DNA from: Flectonema sp. DT1601
Taxonomy: Eukaryota; Euglenozoa; Diplonemea; Diplonemida; Diplonemidae
Assembly: GCA_964019425.1 (NCBI GenBank)
Contig: OZ025797.1
Location: 1,054,001-1,118,000, forward strand
Reading direction: 5' to 3'
DNA: 64,000 bases
Positions 42,661 through 54,032 of this stretch are shown here, piece after piece. Each line of letters begins with the position of its first letter. The first letter of the stretch is position 1. The position numbers were made by a program, and so were the translations under genes. The notes beneath the pieces were generated by a model. It ran no database searches, was not told the DNA's origin, and saw only the letters and a program-made list of their open reading frames with translations.

Positions 42661-44331
42661 TTACCGACCGTTACTTTTTGTCTTAACCCAGACAGCACCA
42701 TTTCCAATTTCCTTCATGTGGATCTTGACAGGCTGACCACTCCAACTTTCAAGTAAGGAAGTGACTTGACTGAGATCTTTCTCAAGATTCTGAGACTGCA
42801 ACCCATCGTCACGTTCCTTAGTACATAATAAACATAAAGGATGAGGACCTGCTTTACAATATGACACTGGGCTTAGTGGTGGTAGTGATTTGTCACATAT
42901 TTTACACTTTGCGTCCTTAAACAACCCACCATGAGGAATCTGAATGTGGATAATCTGCCTGTATGTGTCCCTAAACGCGACTAATAATTTTAATTTACTT
43001 ATTTCGTTGACGTCTCTGCTTAAGACTTCCATTGTGAAAGGATCTTCGACATGGAGTCCCTTTGCTTTGGATGTGACTTCTTGGTATGGTCGACTGATGC
43101 TAATTGTCCTGTTTAAGGCTTCTTCTGAAACAAAGAATTGAAAAAACGATGTTATGTAATTCCCTGCATCACTTATAGTCTTCGAGTCAACAGTTTTTGA
43201 TAACGACGGTGGTGGACTTTTTGGAAATTGCTTACAGCTATTCAAAGCTATCGAAGAAGGAGTAATAAATGTTATATTTCCCTTTGCAAGTTGACAATGT
43301 ATGTACATAATAATTAGTATTGAGGGAGTCAGGTTACATGACGTGAATAGCTTTGCTTTTATTGCCCAAGCAACGCTTGCTATTGCAGCAACCATGTGTC
43401 CAGGTTGCATCAAATACCTGCGTAAAAGTTCTGATAGAGTAACGTCAGAGGCGTTTATTGACAAACATGTCGCACCAACAAAAGCAGAAGGTGTTCCCGA
43501 TGAGAAAACAGCACCAGGAATGTTAATAAAGCACTTTACTGCTGCTTGTTGACTAGGGAATACTGCTGTTATCGATGTTACTGCTCTGCTGTTTGGCAAT
43601 TCGAATTCACATTTGATGTTGTTTAGCTGTCTTCGGACTTCCTTTATTTTTGATGATGACCCTTCCCACGTGAGGGTAGTGCGATTTCCGGCTTTCTGCT
43701 CTCCCTTTTTTACCACCACACACGTATCACCACAAGCCAGAGATACATCTCCCGTAAACGGAAGGGACTTTACTGCTGTGTAGAGTTCAGAGATGCTGCA
43801 ATTTCCAATGTGAGTAAAACTTATTTCACCCTGCTGCGTTGGAATTGATTGAAGACTTGTAATGTATGTATCACCTCCAAGTGTCTGACTAAGTCCATCT
43901 TGAATTTGAGCGTGATGCTCTTTGATGTGGTCATTACCACTTTGTGTTTCTATATAAGGAAAAGCAAACAGAGTTGTTGCAATGCCCCAGGATTCTGATG
44001 ATATCAACTTACCAGAAGTTGGAACATACGCTGATACAGTTTTTTTCAAAGACACCAGCTGTGCCAACAGGTCGGAGTGAGACACCTTCATGTGATCTTC
44101 TAAACCTTCAACAAGAGTTTCAGTTTTGCAATATGGACAAAGTTTTTTAACAGATTTCTTATTACTGATTATTTTCACGTTAGAATTGGTTCTCGCAACC
44201 AAATCTGCGACGAACATTCCTTGCGATCGACACATCGCATGTAATTCCGCTAATAGATCCCTCGCAGAGCCATCCTTACCGACAGCTCTCCTCACTTGTT
44301 CTTCATTCCAAAGATCAAGGCGAGTTGCCAT
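42661..44331 (-). CDS. Unknown zinc-finger protein
   Basis: 556 residues. A C2H2-type finger lies at about 64-84 (CPYCKTETLVEGLEDHMKVSH). A second Cys/His cluster near 473-502 (CKICDKSLPPLSPVSYC, HPLCLLC) looks like a treble-clef or RING-like fold. The middle is mixed alpha/beta without a recognised domain. No signal peptide; the hydrophobic stretch near 330-350 is modest. It could be a ubiquitin-ligase-like or RNA-binding factor; no evidence decides. Acceptor ATTGATCACTCAG lies about 30 bases upstream, with a second possible AG nearer the ATG. Confidence 0.8.
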   Translation of the reverse strand: MATRLDLWNEEQVRRAVGKDGSARDLLAELHAMCRSQGMFVADLVARTNSNVKIISNKKSVKKLCPYCKTETLVEGLEDHMKVSHSDLLAQLVSLKKTVSAYVPTSGKLISSESWGIATTLFAFPYIETQSGNDHIKEHHAQIQDGLSQTLGGDTYITSLQSIPTQQGEISFTHIGNCSISELYTAVKSLPFTGDVSLACGDTCVVVKKGEQKAGNRTTLTWEGSSSKIKEVRRQLNNIKCEFELPNSRAVTSITAVFPSQQAAVKCFINIPGAVFSSGTPSAFVGATCLSINASDVTLSELLRRYLMQPGHMVAAIASVAWAIKAKLFTSCNLTPSILIIMYIHCQLAKGNITFITPSSIALNSCKQFPKSPPPSLSKTVDSKTISDAGNYITSFFQFFVSEEALNRTISISRPYQEVTSKAKGLHVEDPFTMEVLSRDVNEISKLKLLVAFRDTYRQIIHIQIPHGGLFKDAKCKICDKSLPPLSPVSYCKAGPHPLCLLCTKERDDGLQSQNLEKDLSQVTSLLESWSGQPVKIHMKEIGNGAVWVKTKSNGR

Positions 44332-45323
44332 TAATTTTGTGTTCCGTTGCTAGATATCCTGAGTGATCAATTAGTGATAGGGAATTAGGTTATAGTTATG
44401 TAAAAATAAAAACAAGAAAGGTTACTGCTGTGACTGCTCCATTTTGTAAAGTGCTCTGATGAGGTAATTGGGATTAGTTGACGCCGGGTATCTTTTTTTT
44501 TTTTTTTTTTTTTTTTTTCCATTTTGATCCCAATTGTAATCTCATCGGAATTTGTGGTTTTTTCTGGGAGGAGGGGAGGGGGTGGTGGTGAGTTTGGTTG
44601 TACTTTTCTTCTTTTCACTTGGGGAAAGTCGCTCACGGTTTTCCTTGATAGAGGTTCTCTTCTTCTTCTTCCCTCTGAAAGCATGCCTCAAGGACAACAA
44701 AAAGGAAGTGGGAAAAATTGAAGGGGAGGATGGAGAAGAGGTAACTACAGCTAGAAACAAAAAAAATCACATCCCCTTCACTCTCCTCCAGTTTATTTTA
44801 TTTATTTTTTTTTTCAACTTCCTTGAATACGACTAAGACCAGACATAAATAATGTTATCCCTGACTATCCTTCACTGTTCCATGCCAGCTACTGCTGATC
44901 CGCACGGATGAAAAGGGGGGAAGAGAGCTGAAAGGAAACAGTTATTTCTTCAGGAAGGTTGTTGGAAAGAGGCATTTGACACTCTCCACAATTTCCTGGA
45001 TTGCTTTTCTGTCTTTGGAGCGCAATCGCGGTTACAGAGCATAAAAGAGAAAAAAATGAAAAGAAGAAAAAAAAAAATAAAGAATACAAAAAGAACCAGA
45101 AAAAAGAAGAAAAAAAAAAACCTAGGAAAAAAGGAGGAGGAAAAAAAAAACAAATCCCTCAGGATCCCGGATATACGGAAATATATGATGAGATTTTCAA
45201 CTATTTTTCCCCTTTTTCTTTTTTTTTTTTTTTTTTCTTTTTTCCCCTTCCATTTATATTCCTCACAGTGTATCTTGTCCAACTAAAATGATTAGCGGAC
45301 TGCAGTTAAGTAATTCAAACTTT

Positions 45324-45363
<40 letters not shown>

Positions 45364-45390
45364 TAAGGGAGGAAGAGGACAGAGGGAAAG

Positions 45391-45627
45391 TTTCAGCAAG
45401 ATCCTACCCACAAGATCAAAAGGCCGAATGCTGTGGTTAAAGTAGTCAACGGCATCATGCTGGTAGCAAAATCAAAGCGGGGTACAACCGTCTGGATACA
45501 AAGAAAACGATATATACCACCTCCCCTTACATCTAGTGGAATGCATGATGTGGCATATATGAGGGAGGAATTGAACACGATTAAAACAAATAAAAACTGC
45601 CGGCTTCCCCACATTTTTCCTCCCAAT
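45391..45627 (-). CDS. Possible small secreted or GPI-anchored protein
   Basis: From ATG at 45627 or 45612 an open frame of about 73-78 codons gives MWGSRQFLFVLIVFNSSLIYATS, which has the look of a signal peptide, then about 25 residues with Cys, then a hydrophobic end (LTTLTTAFGLLILWVGSC). No good acceptor fits: a pyrimidine tract precedes the first ATG, but the next AG falls after it. Could be chance. Confidence 0.22.
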
Positions 45628-46796
45628 TCCATACAAAACAAAGAGAGGAAAAGAGGACTTTTCGGAGATTCTTCTGCTGAAGTTCCTAAAGGGTAACCCC
45701 TTGCAAAATGAACAAACATAATAAAAAAAAGGTCAGCAGTTTCTCCAGAATATTTTTTTTTTTTTTTTTTTCCTTTTCCCCCGCTACTTGTCACCATCAC
45801 AAGAGAAAAAAAGAAAAAAACTTCGCAAAAAATTGCTGTTATCAGTGTTTTAAAAAAAAAAAATTCAAAAAAAAAAAAAAAAAAAATAAGGAAGGGGGAA
45901 AAAAAAAAAAATACCATCATATCGCGCGACAACCTGTCAGCCTGATAACAGTGAAAAGAAAAAGCTATTCGCATTGGGTCAGATCAAGGAAACTAAAATA
46001 AAAAAATAAAGAGAAAAAAAAAAGAAGAAAAAAAAAGGGGGTAATTTGAAAAACAGAAGCTTAATATGCATACTATCGTCAGAAAAAGACTTGTTTGCTG
46101 TGAAAGTGATGCCGAAGCTACTGGTTAAGAATTGCAGCAAGTGGCACCAGATTTTCTCTGACTTGTTTTTTTTTTTCCCATTCCGATAACACCAACAGAA
46201 GCATCGGAGCGGGCCAACTTGATGAGGAGGGAAAAAAGTGAGACAAAAAAATGCACACAAAAAAAAAAAAAAAGAAAAAAAAATCTACTCGGGAATGTGT
46301 ATCCTACCCAACGATTGGGTAAAAAAAATAAATAAATTACGAAGCTATCCTGCTGCAATCATTGACAGGCCTAGTACTACAACGTAAGTCATCAGCTTGC
46401 AGGGTATGACACCTGCTGCTGTTGATTAGATTCGATGGGGAATTAACTATAAAAATAACACACAGGGAAACATAAACCCACTGGTCTGCCATGCAGGGTT
46501 CCGACGAAACTAATGGGACACACTGGCGGAGGGAATGCACAATTGGGGAAAAACGACCCTTTTTCCGAAAATGCCACCAGACACTAATAAGTATCTAGAC
46601 TGTTTGCGGGACGTTAGATTCACTCATGTTAGTGGTAGTAAAAAATGGGAGTGCAAAACGTAAAACCTAAAGGATTAAAAAAAAGGTCGAAGTATTAGTT
46701 ACACCTGTCTATTGACTTTCAAATTAAGGCAAACGCTACTTACCCGTTGCATGAATCTCCCTTCAACCACAATTAATGTTTGCGTAAGTTTCTTAT

Positions 46797-46833
<37 letters not shown>

Positions 46834-46898
46834 GGAAAAAAAAAAAAAAAAAAAAAAAATTAAACCCACATTTTGCCTAAGCAGGTGGGTTGATTGTT

Positions 46899-46978
46899 TA
46901 TATAAATATAAATATCATCGTGTATCAAAAAAGTAACTAACAATTAGTAATTTATGATACAATACTTATATATTTATA
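46899..46978. repeat. Inverted-repeat element, copy 2
   Basis: Ends are imperfect inverted repeats (TATAAATATAAATATCATCG at left, CAATACTTATATATTTATA at right), with inner GTATCA arms. The inner ACAATTAGTAATTTATGATACA is identical to the element at 34.8 kb. MITE-like, about 80 bp, no coding capacity. Confidence 0.6.
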
Positions 46979-47772
46979 GTGACTACGGTGGGGGGGGGGG
47001 GGGGGGCTACCTACGAAAAAAAAAAAAAAAAAAAAGGAAACGCCACTTCTTGATCTCATCTACGTGTTTTTTTTTTTATAATGTAATGTGTTTAGAATAG
47101 AGAGGAAACTAAAAATAAAAAAATAAAATAAAAAATGACATCAAACGATGTCGTAATTTGGAAGGTAACTTGAAATTTCTTTATTATCAGAGAAACAATA
47201 AAGGGGAAAAAAATGGAAGAGGGTGAGGGAGGAAAAAAGAAAACACGTTTGATGAGATCCGCAGGAGCTGAAAAAGAGTGGTTTTTTTTTTTTCTTTTTC
47301 TTTTTTTTAGAATATTTGTTGTTATGTGAGTTTTAAGGGTTAAGGAAGAAAACAAAGGATAAACAAAATGGGACACTGAGCAAAGGCCGCGCCGAGCCCC
47401 CTATTCAGTGGGAAGTTAGATGAATTGATCTACACTAGCAACATAAGGATAGAGAGAACTGACTAGCACAAGGTGTGGGAAAGATAACGGCACTTTCAAT
47501 TACCGCAAAAAAAAGACTTCCCACTTACCCGCCAAGCCAAAAAGAAAAAAACTTCCCCCTCACCCTAGGAACCCCACACCTTTTTTTATAGCCCAGTTGT
47601 ACTTTTTTATATTCTCTTTTTTCCTCTTTACTTTTTAATGTAGATCAGCGCAATAAGTTGCAAAGGATAAATACTGCAAACACAGAAATGCCTCGGGGGG
47701 AAAGCAAAAAAAGAACGGTGGACAGTAGTCCACTAAGGTGATGAATAATATGGACTATATACCTCACACAAC

Positions 47773-47804
<32 letters not shown>

Positions 47805-48485
47805 CTCCTTTTCTTCACCAGTCTACAAAATCAAAAAAGAATGAATGGGTAGAACTGCGTAAAATACCTACGTCCACTGCAAACAACTACGGGCTGACAA
47901 AATATCGAGTACCCGTAATGTGGTAAGGGTTCTTCCCATTTCGTACTGAAAACTGAATACTGGATGTTTGTTTTGTTTTTTTTTCGTTCTTTTTTTATTT
48001 TTTTTTTTTTTTGAAAAAGATAAAAAAATGTGAGTTGGAGACCGACTCAAATCTGACTTCTTTTTTTTTTTTTTTTTTTCTTTCCTGTATTTGCTTTTTG
48101 CAAGTTCAGTTATATAAAGCCGACCTCCTCTTTTCTCATTTAAATAATTTAATAATTTAATTATTTTTACTTAAATAAAACACTCTAGTAGTATGAAGAA
48201 GGAAAAAAAAAAAAAAAAAAAAAAAACGGGATCGAGAGTGTGTGATAAAGAAAACTGAGCATATAACGGGTTTAAAGATTCCAACCAAGAACCTTGCTGA
48301 TGTTTTACAACAACCAACTATCGTAAATGGCACCTTTTCGAATATTGGTCACTGTGCTAGTTTAGCGTACGGTTATTAACAGAAGGAATTCTAAACACCC
48401 AAAGTTGTGGTGGGTTTTTGAAAAAAACAAATGGAAAAAAGAAAATGCTTGCTATTGGAGAACTAATTTTTTCGTGTCCATTTTT

Positions 48486-48518
<33 letters not shown>

Positions 48519-49159
48519 TTTCTCTCCCGTTTGACTCTGTTTTTTTTTTTTTCTTCTTTCAGATTTACATTATGCTTGTCTTTTTGCACTCCTTGTCATT
48601 TTTTTTTTTTTTTGAAAAAAAAAAGTTCCTAGCAGCATCAACATTAGTAGAAGCGTACTGGCTCCATCCATCACCTTTTCAATAGAAAACAGCAAAGGAA
48701 GTAAATCTTAATTTAAAAAATCAGAACGGAGGGGAAACAGAAAAAAAAAAAAAAAAAAGAAGGGGAAAAAATGGGGAAAATAGTCAAAAGCATGCATTAT
48801 GTATCGGGTAGTGCAATGCGACAGCTACCAAGTATTTTTAAGGAACAATTAAAAGGAAAAAAGAAAAGAGGGGAAATAGTGGAAGGGAAAACAAGTTTGT
48901 TCTCTTCTGCTTTTTATTTTATTTTTTTTTTTTAACCCTGCCTTAGTCCCCAACATTGAGAAGGAAAAGGGGAAAACAAAACAAAAAAAACCGAGGGGAA
49001 AAAAAAGAAATTCTTAATTTAATTCATAGTTTTTTTTTTTTTTTTTTTTTTTTTCCCTTCTATCTTCACATTCAACAAAAGGGAGGGTAGACTAACTTTA
49101 AAATAAATAAAAAAAAAGAGAAAAGCTGGAAAAATGGTCCTAAAAACAGGGGAAAGAGG

Positions 49160-49192
<33 letters not shown>

Positions 49193-49665
49193 TGACTAAT
49201 CAACTGACACAAAGAGAATTAATTCCCCAAGTCAGTTTCTGTACCGCGAGAAGCAAAGTAAGCAAATAACTCCGAAAATTGTTTGCAGAAAGCACTAAAG
49301 CGACGGTTTCTCAAACAACCTTCCCGTTGGGAAATAAGGAGTGTTGCTATAAGTATCATTTTGGTTGATAAAATAAAATAAAACGCAGAATAGATAACGG
49401 TGAGGGGAAAGGGATAAAAGAAATAACAAAATGAGTATTGCTGTATTGTACCGCGAAAACAAAAAAGACGGCAACTTTTTTTTTTTTTTTTTTTTAAAAA
49501 TAAAATGAAATTAAAAATAAACGGTTACTACGTATTTCTTGTGATAAATTTTACCTTGGGAGGGGATTCAGAATATGAGTAAGTAAAAAATTTAAAGAAA
49601 ATTCTTTCCCTCCTTTTCTTATCATCCTACCCCGAAGGGGAAAAGGATGTAAAGAGCTAAGAAAA

Positions 49666-49698
<33 letters not shown>

Positions 49699-49901
49699 AA
49701 CAGGGTCAAACCCAAACTATATAATCCGACAGTGAAAACTGTACGGGAAAAAAAAAAAAGAAGAAAAAATAAAAATAAAATAGATATAACTATTTTTCTC
49801 ACCAGCAGTTGTGTAAATACTGATGATGTAAGACGCTCTGTCAATGATATTGTATGTAAGGGAGGGAAGAAATCGCATGAAATGGGATGTAAGTAATATT
49901 A

Positions 49902-52900
49902 TCACAGAAGAAATACTTCTTTGTGAAATGCGATTCTATTCCTGTGAGCGATTACTTCTACATCCTTGATCATTCCCCCCGGACCACAGGCAAAGATGGC
50001 TGACTTTCCGTGGGCTGCTCCTAGGACTTCACTCCAGTTTGGCCTTGCGTTAATGATTTTAAATGTCGTTGGACCCGATTCGAGATCACAAGTGAATGAT
50101 GCCTCTGAAGAAGGGTTAGTTGACGTGTCGTAGAATCTCCATTCAATTTCAACAGCAGACTTGTCACTTGGATCGGTTGACATTATTGCTGAGAGATCCT
50201 TATAGAAAGCATTAAATACACTTGATCCTCTAGCAGTCCATACTAGTGTTACTTTCTGTAACTTTCCTAAGTTAGTCTTCTTACTGGAGCTTACAAAGTC
50301 AAGGAAGGACAACGCAGGGGTCACACCAACTCCTCCAGTACATAAGTAGATGTTCTCATAATTCTGCCAACTGAATGATGGTCTTCCCCATGGTCCTTGA
50401 ATCTGAATGCTGTTAGCAGTAGTTACACCATACATTCCTGACCATTGATTATGACCCATGTTCTTAACGTGTAGGTTAAACATCGTCTCTTTGTCAACAA
50501 TGTCAGAAGGTCTGCTGCTAAGAGACAACGGATGCCATTCCTGCGCTGCTGCACCATGTCCACCAATCTTAACCAATACCCACTGAAACGGTTCAAATCT
50601 AAATCCTGACTTTGCGATTCTCAATCTCGTGATACCTGCCTCTCCTGAGAATGTAACATCAACAAGCCTGGCTCCAGTAGAGAAGATGTTCCTTGCGTAC
50701 AAGTCGATGACGTAAAGGATAAGTGGGATTCCAGAGTAGATCATTAATGATGGGTAATGAATCCAAGCCATTGGATACAATACAGCGTACAGACAGTGAA
50801 TAGTTACGAATAGGTTCCACTGTTGTCTTCTCAAAAAGACAGCTGTTACTCCCATACAACACATACATAACCATGCGATAAAACCTGCTGCTGGTGGTCC
50901 GTGAGGGTATCCAATTTCCCATCTCAGAATGCGGTTGAGTCCCTGCTTAATTGCCTCACCTGATGATAATCCATTAAAGTACGATTGGGTTGAGTAGTTT
51001 GGAGTACCATTTGCGAAGTACTGAGCGTGGCTGATCCACATTCCAAGACCGTGAGCAGTCATAAATATCCAAATCCAAAGTCCTAACTTCTTGTGGAACT
51101 TTAACGCACGTTCGAAAGGAATTCCGAAAGACCAAAGTAATACGGAGTTTCTAGAAACTGGGAACAGTTGAAGTACCAACATCCCTGCTACTGCTCCTCC
51201 GAATCCACGTGGAACCTTACCAACAAGGTTATTAATAAGTGCGTGGTTGTGAACATATGCGAAAGACAAAGCAATCCAACCTAATATCCACATTGAAACA
51301 CAAAGTTCTGCCCAAGTTGTTCGTAGTGGAACTGGACTGTAGAAGTCGATGTAGTGAGCGGCAGATCCAGGAATTGGACACAAGTGTTTCTGATGGCTAT
51401 TCTTCAAAACAAATCCTACTATAGCCATCACACAGAATATTCCTACCCAAGAAGCTAACAGGAAGGCGATAGTGTCACCGTTCGATCCTCTCCATTCGAA
51501 GTAAATCATTCCACCTCTTTGGTGCGATTCAGTACCAATCATCTTAGACCAGACGTAGTACGGCTGAAGACCGTTACATCCATCATGGGTTGCACAACCT
51601 TGGCCGTCAATGACTCCGTACTTTGGTTCCCATCTTGAGTTTGATCTCGGAGCTGGCGCACCGTCTCCGTTGGTACCGTCACCCCCATCAGTGGTGCCAT
51701 CAGCACCATCAGTGGTACCGTCAGCGCCATCGGTGGTGGCAGCACCGCCGTCAGCGGCACCATCGCCTCCAGTAGCGGCGTCTCCTGTGGTAGCATCTCC
51801 AGTGGCAGCATCGCCAGCGTTACCATCGGCACCATCCGCAAGTACGTGAGAGTAACGAGCGTCTGCATCTGCGTCTGCAGCTGCGTCTGCATCCGCATTC
51901 GTATTCGCATCAGCATCAGCGCCTTGGTTAGCTGTTTCAGTACCTTCTTTGATAACAACCAGCTTTGGGTTTACTACCAAATTGTAACCAACTTGTTTTC
52001 CCTCATTAGTAATCGCACCCACAGCGTTGTCAAGGTTTAATTTTAAATTAACGGAATCTTTGATTGTCAACTCAACGAGGATTGCTCCAGCTGGGAAACC
52101 CCCTGGCACAGTCGAGATTGGTGGTAAGGGGGAACCATAACGAGTGAGGGTTGTTACTTTGTCACATCCCAAGAGGTGAGTGTTGTCAATGATACAAAGT
52201 CTTGTTGTGTAAACATGTAAGCGGGACGTATGGGAAGGAAGTTTGGTTTTACCAGAACCACCAGTGCCATCAGTACCGTCGGTGCCGTCGGTACCGTCAG
52301 CAGCGCCATCAGCACCGGCACCATCAGCTCCATTGGTGCCGTCAGTTCCGTCAGTTCCGTCAGTTCCAGCAGCGTCATTGCCATAAGAATGTGCAACAGT
52401 CTTCGGAACCATAATGTGACTGTACAGAGAGTCCTCTGCAGACCTCAGGAACTTATCTAAATTGGCGTCGTTCGTAATAAACCCAAAGTCACAAGTAATT
52501 CCATAATTCACAGAGTAGACGTACTCCATAAATGGACTCTCAAGTACGACGACATCTGAAGTTACAACAAAACCGTCCAGGGAGGTGCCGACAACAACCT
52601 TTGTAGTCGCATCTGTTGCTGCGGCTTCAGCTGTTTGAGAGTCTACCGAGCGAAGTGTGATTTCGATATACATCTCTGTGACGGAATCGGTATTGCCGCC
52701 GTCGCCTCCGTCATTTCCACCATCGTCACCAGCGGCGCCGTCGTTGCCTGCAGCACCATCGTCACCAGTGGCGCCGTCATTTCCAGTAGCTCCGTCAGCA
52801 CCAGTAGCTCCGTCGGCACCGGCAGCTCCATCGGCACCGGCAGCTCCATCGGCACCGGTAGCTCCATCGGCACCGGCAGCTCCATCGGCACCGGTAGCTC

Positions 52901-54032
52901 CATCGGCACCGGCAGCTCCGTCAGCGGTTGCTCCGGCGTCATCACCACCATCCGTTCCGTAGTTGTGCGCAGTGCTTTTTGTGTCTGCACTCATCTGATT
53001 GTTGTTGACTTCCTTACAGTTCGTTCCGAGAGTTTTACCTGGACAAACCCTAGTAATAGTGGCAACAATGACCTTCTGTTGGGTGGCATCACCATCAGTA
53101 GTAGATAGCTTAGCAGTAAAAGCAGAAGTAATTGTAGAGAATGAGTCAATAGAAGTTGCCTGCATGTATGACAGACCCTGTGGAAGTTTAATCGAAAATG
53201 CAACAGTTCCAGATGGTGAACTCTGTGGAAGTGAAGTAATCTCTGGAGGAGTCAATACAACAATTCCTCCAATGGCTGGTGTCGCAACGAGGGAAGAAAC
53301 GATGGAGGCAGCGACTTGCACTGAGATCTGACCGATCTCAGAGGAGATGCGAATCTTGACGTAAGAAGAGCCAGAAGTTGTGAAAGCCTGCAGGGCATTC
53401 GTGCTACCACCAGTATTAGCGTCAGCATCTGCATTGGCGTCGGCATCCGCGTTGGCGTTAGCATCGGCGTCGGCGTCGGCGTTTGCGTCAGCATCAGCAT
53501 CAGCATCACCAGTAGTAGGGCTAACACTTCGTGATAGTATGGTAGCACGATCAATGCACGGACCTGATTTGCTTGCGCAGAGAGCTGACATGACAATGAG
53601 CGGTTTAACGTGTGAAGATGTGGCTGTAGTTGGGGGAGTACTTCCATCTCCAGTATTGGCAGCGGCGTCATCTCCAGTGTTGGCAGCGGCGTCATCTCCA
53701 GTGTTGGCAGTGTTGGTGTCACCAGTGTTATCGCCAGCACCATCACTCAAGACTGAGATCTCTCTGGAATTCCAACCCGGTAAGAGTTTATTTAACTCAG
53801 CTGTTATTAACTGATCGAGTTCCTTAAGAGCTACAGGACTTGATGTAATCGAGTAGTTAACCTGCATAGAGATACCCAATGTAGCACTTTCATCACCAGG
53901 GACGCTTGCTGGAGGTGATCCGCCTCCGCCACCTCCTCCGTCGCTTCCAACCTGTTCAACTCTGGTCACCCCAGAGATGAACATTCCTATCCAGAATATT
54001 AACATACATGTTCCGGCTAATAGTTTAAACAT
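49902..54032 (-). CDS. Ferric reductase/NADPH oxidase-like protein with large repetitive ectodomain
   Basis: 1376 residues. A signal peptide ([18 protein letters not shown]) is followed by about 770 residues of ectodomain, then a flavocytochrome b558-type core from about 797. Haem ligands have the NOX spacing: H980-x13-H994 and H1079-x12-H1092. FAD motif HPLSLSS, NADPH motif [12 protein letters not shown] and terminal [11 protein letters not shown] are present. It passes electrons from cytosolic NADPH to ferric iron or oxygen outside; sequence cannot decide which. No EF-hands. The ectodomain holds three related modules, each with a Cys pair, interrupted at similar loops by Gly/Ala/Asp-rich repeats (GADGAT, DADAN, NTGDDAA). 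Some parts run as uninterrupted Gly-x-y triplets like collagen. Acceptor TTTTTCAATTTCAG, 23 bases upstream. Confidence 0.93.
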   Translation of the reverse strand: MFKLLAGTCMLIFWIGMFISGVTRVEQVGSDGGGGGGGSPPASVPGDESATLGISMQVNYSITSSPVALKELDQLITAELNKLLPGWNSREISVLSDGAGDNTGDTNTANTGDDAAANTGDDAAANTGDGSTPPTTATSSHVKPLIVMSALCASKSGPCIDRATILSRSVSPTTGDADADADANADADADANANADADANADADANTGGSTNALQAFTTSGSSYVKIRISSEIGQISVQVAASIVSSLVATPAIGGIVVLTPPEITSLPQSSPSGTVAFSIKLPQGLSYMQATSIDSFSTITSAFTAKLSTTDGDATQQKVIVATITRVCPGKTLGTNCKEVNNNQMSADTKSTAHNYGTDGGDDAGATADGAAGADGATGADGAAGADGATGADGAAGADGAAGADGATGADGATGNDGATGDDGAAGNDGAAGDDGGNDGGDGGNTDSVTEMYIEITLRSVDSQTAEAAATDATTKVVVGTSLDGFVVTSDVVVLESPFMEYVYSVNYGITCDFGFITNDANLDKFLRSAEDSLYSHIMVPKTVAHSYGNDAAGTDGTDGTDGTNGADGAGADGAADGTDGTDGTDGTGGSGKTKLPSHTSRLHVYTTRLCIIDNTHLLGCDKVTTLTRYGSPLPPISTVPGGFPAGAILVELTIKDSVNLKLNLDNAVGAITNEGKQVGYNLVVNPKLVVIKEGTETANQGADADANTNADADAAADADADARYSHVLADGADGNAGDAATGDATTGDAATGGDGAADGGAATTDGADGTTDGADGTTDGGDGTNGDGAPAPRSNSRWEPKYGVIDGQGCATHDGCNGLQPYYVWSKMIGTESHQRGGMIYFEWRGSNGDTIAFLLASWVGIFCVMAIVGFVLKNSHQKHLCPIPGSAAHYIDFYSPVPLRTTWAELCVSMWILGWIALSFAYVHNHALINNLVGKVPRGFGGAVAGMLVLQLFPVSRNSVLLWSFGIPFERALKFHKKLGLWIWIFMTAHGLGMWISHAQYFANGTPNYSTQSYFNGLSSGEAIKQGLNRILRWEIGYPHGPPAAGFIAWLCMCCMGVTAVFLRRQQWNLFVTIHCLYAVLYPMAWIHYPSLMIYSGIPLILYVIDLYARNIFSTGARLVDVTFSGEAGITRLRIAKSGFRFEPFQWVLVKIGGHGAAAQEWHPLSLSSRPSDIVDKETMFNLHVKNMGHNQWSGMYGVTTANSIQIQGPWGRPSFSWQNYENIYLCTGGVGVTPALSFLDFVSSSKKTNLGKLQKVTLVWTARGSSVFNAFYKDLSAIMSTDPSDKSAVEIEWRFYDTSTNPSSEASFTCDLESGPTTFKIINARPNWSEVLGAAHGKSAIFACGPGGMIKDVEVIAHRNRIAFHKEVFLL
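52790..52925. repeat. 18-bp coding minisatellite in the ectodomain
   Basis: About seven to eight copies of GCTCCATCGGCACCGGYA (plus strand), encoding [12 protein letters not shown] on the minus strand. It keeps frame because the unit is 18 bp. Likely prone to length change. Confidence 0.85.

Larger units (their letters stand above)
44332..49901. other. Long homopolymer-rich stretch without a convincing gene
   Basis: About 5.6 kb, the largest gene-free stretch here. It contains dozens of A and T runs, some over 30 bases (45323-45360 A; 46799-46828 T), a 17-base G run (46990-47006), one inverted-repeat element and one weak small candidate gene. Other open frames are by-products of the runs. 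It could hold non-coding RNA genes I cannot recognise. Confidence 0.6.

Noticed and set aside
49234-49262. CAGTTTCTGTAC followed by GAGAAGC, resembling the kinetoplastid/diplonemid spliced leader and the start of its intron
   Set aside because: A 12-base match plus 7 bases, but the sequence between (TATATTGGTAT in trypanosomes) is missing, the 5' AACTAACG part is absent, and there is no Sm site or repeat. TTTCTGTACCGCGA also occurs by chance in a coding region near 38.57 kb.
44385-49850. Many short frames rich in Phe, Lys or Leu as candidate genes
   Set aside because: They arise from homopolymers in AT-rich spacer and lack acceptors or recognisable domains.
51539-53814. Plus- and minus-strand frames overlapping the repetitive ectodomain (Ser/Ile/Gly, Leu/Met or Ala/Pro/Ser rich)
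   Set aside because: Shadow translations of the 18-bp and GAC-type repeats in other frames.
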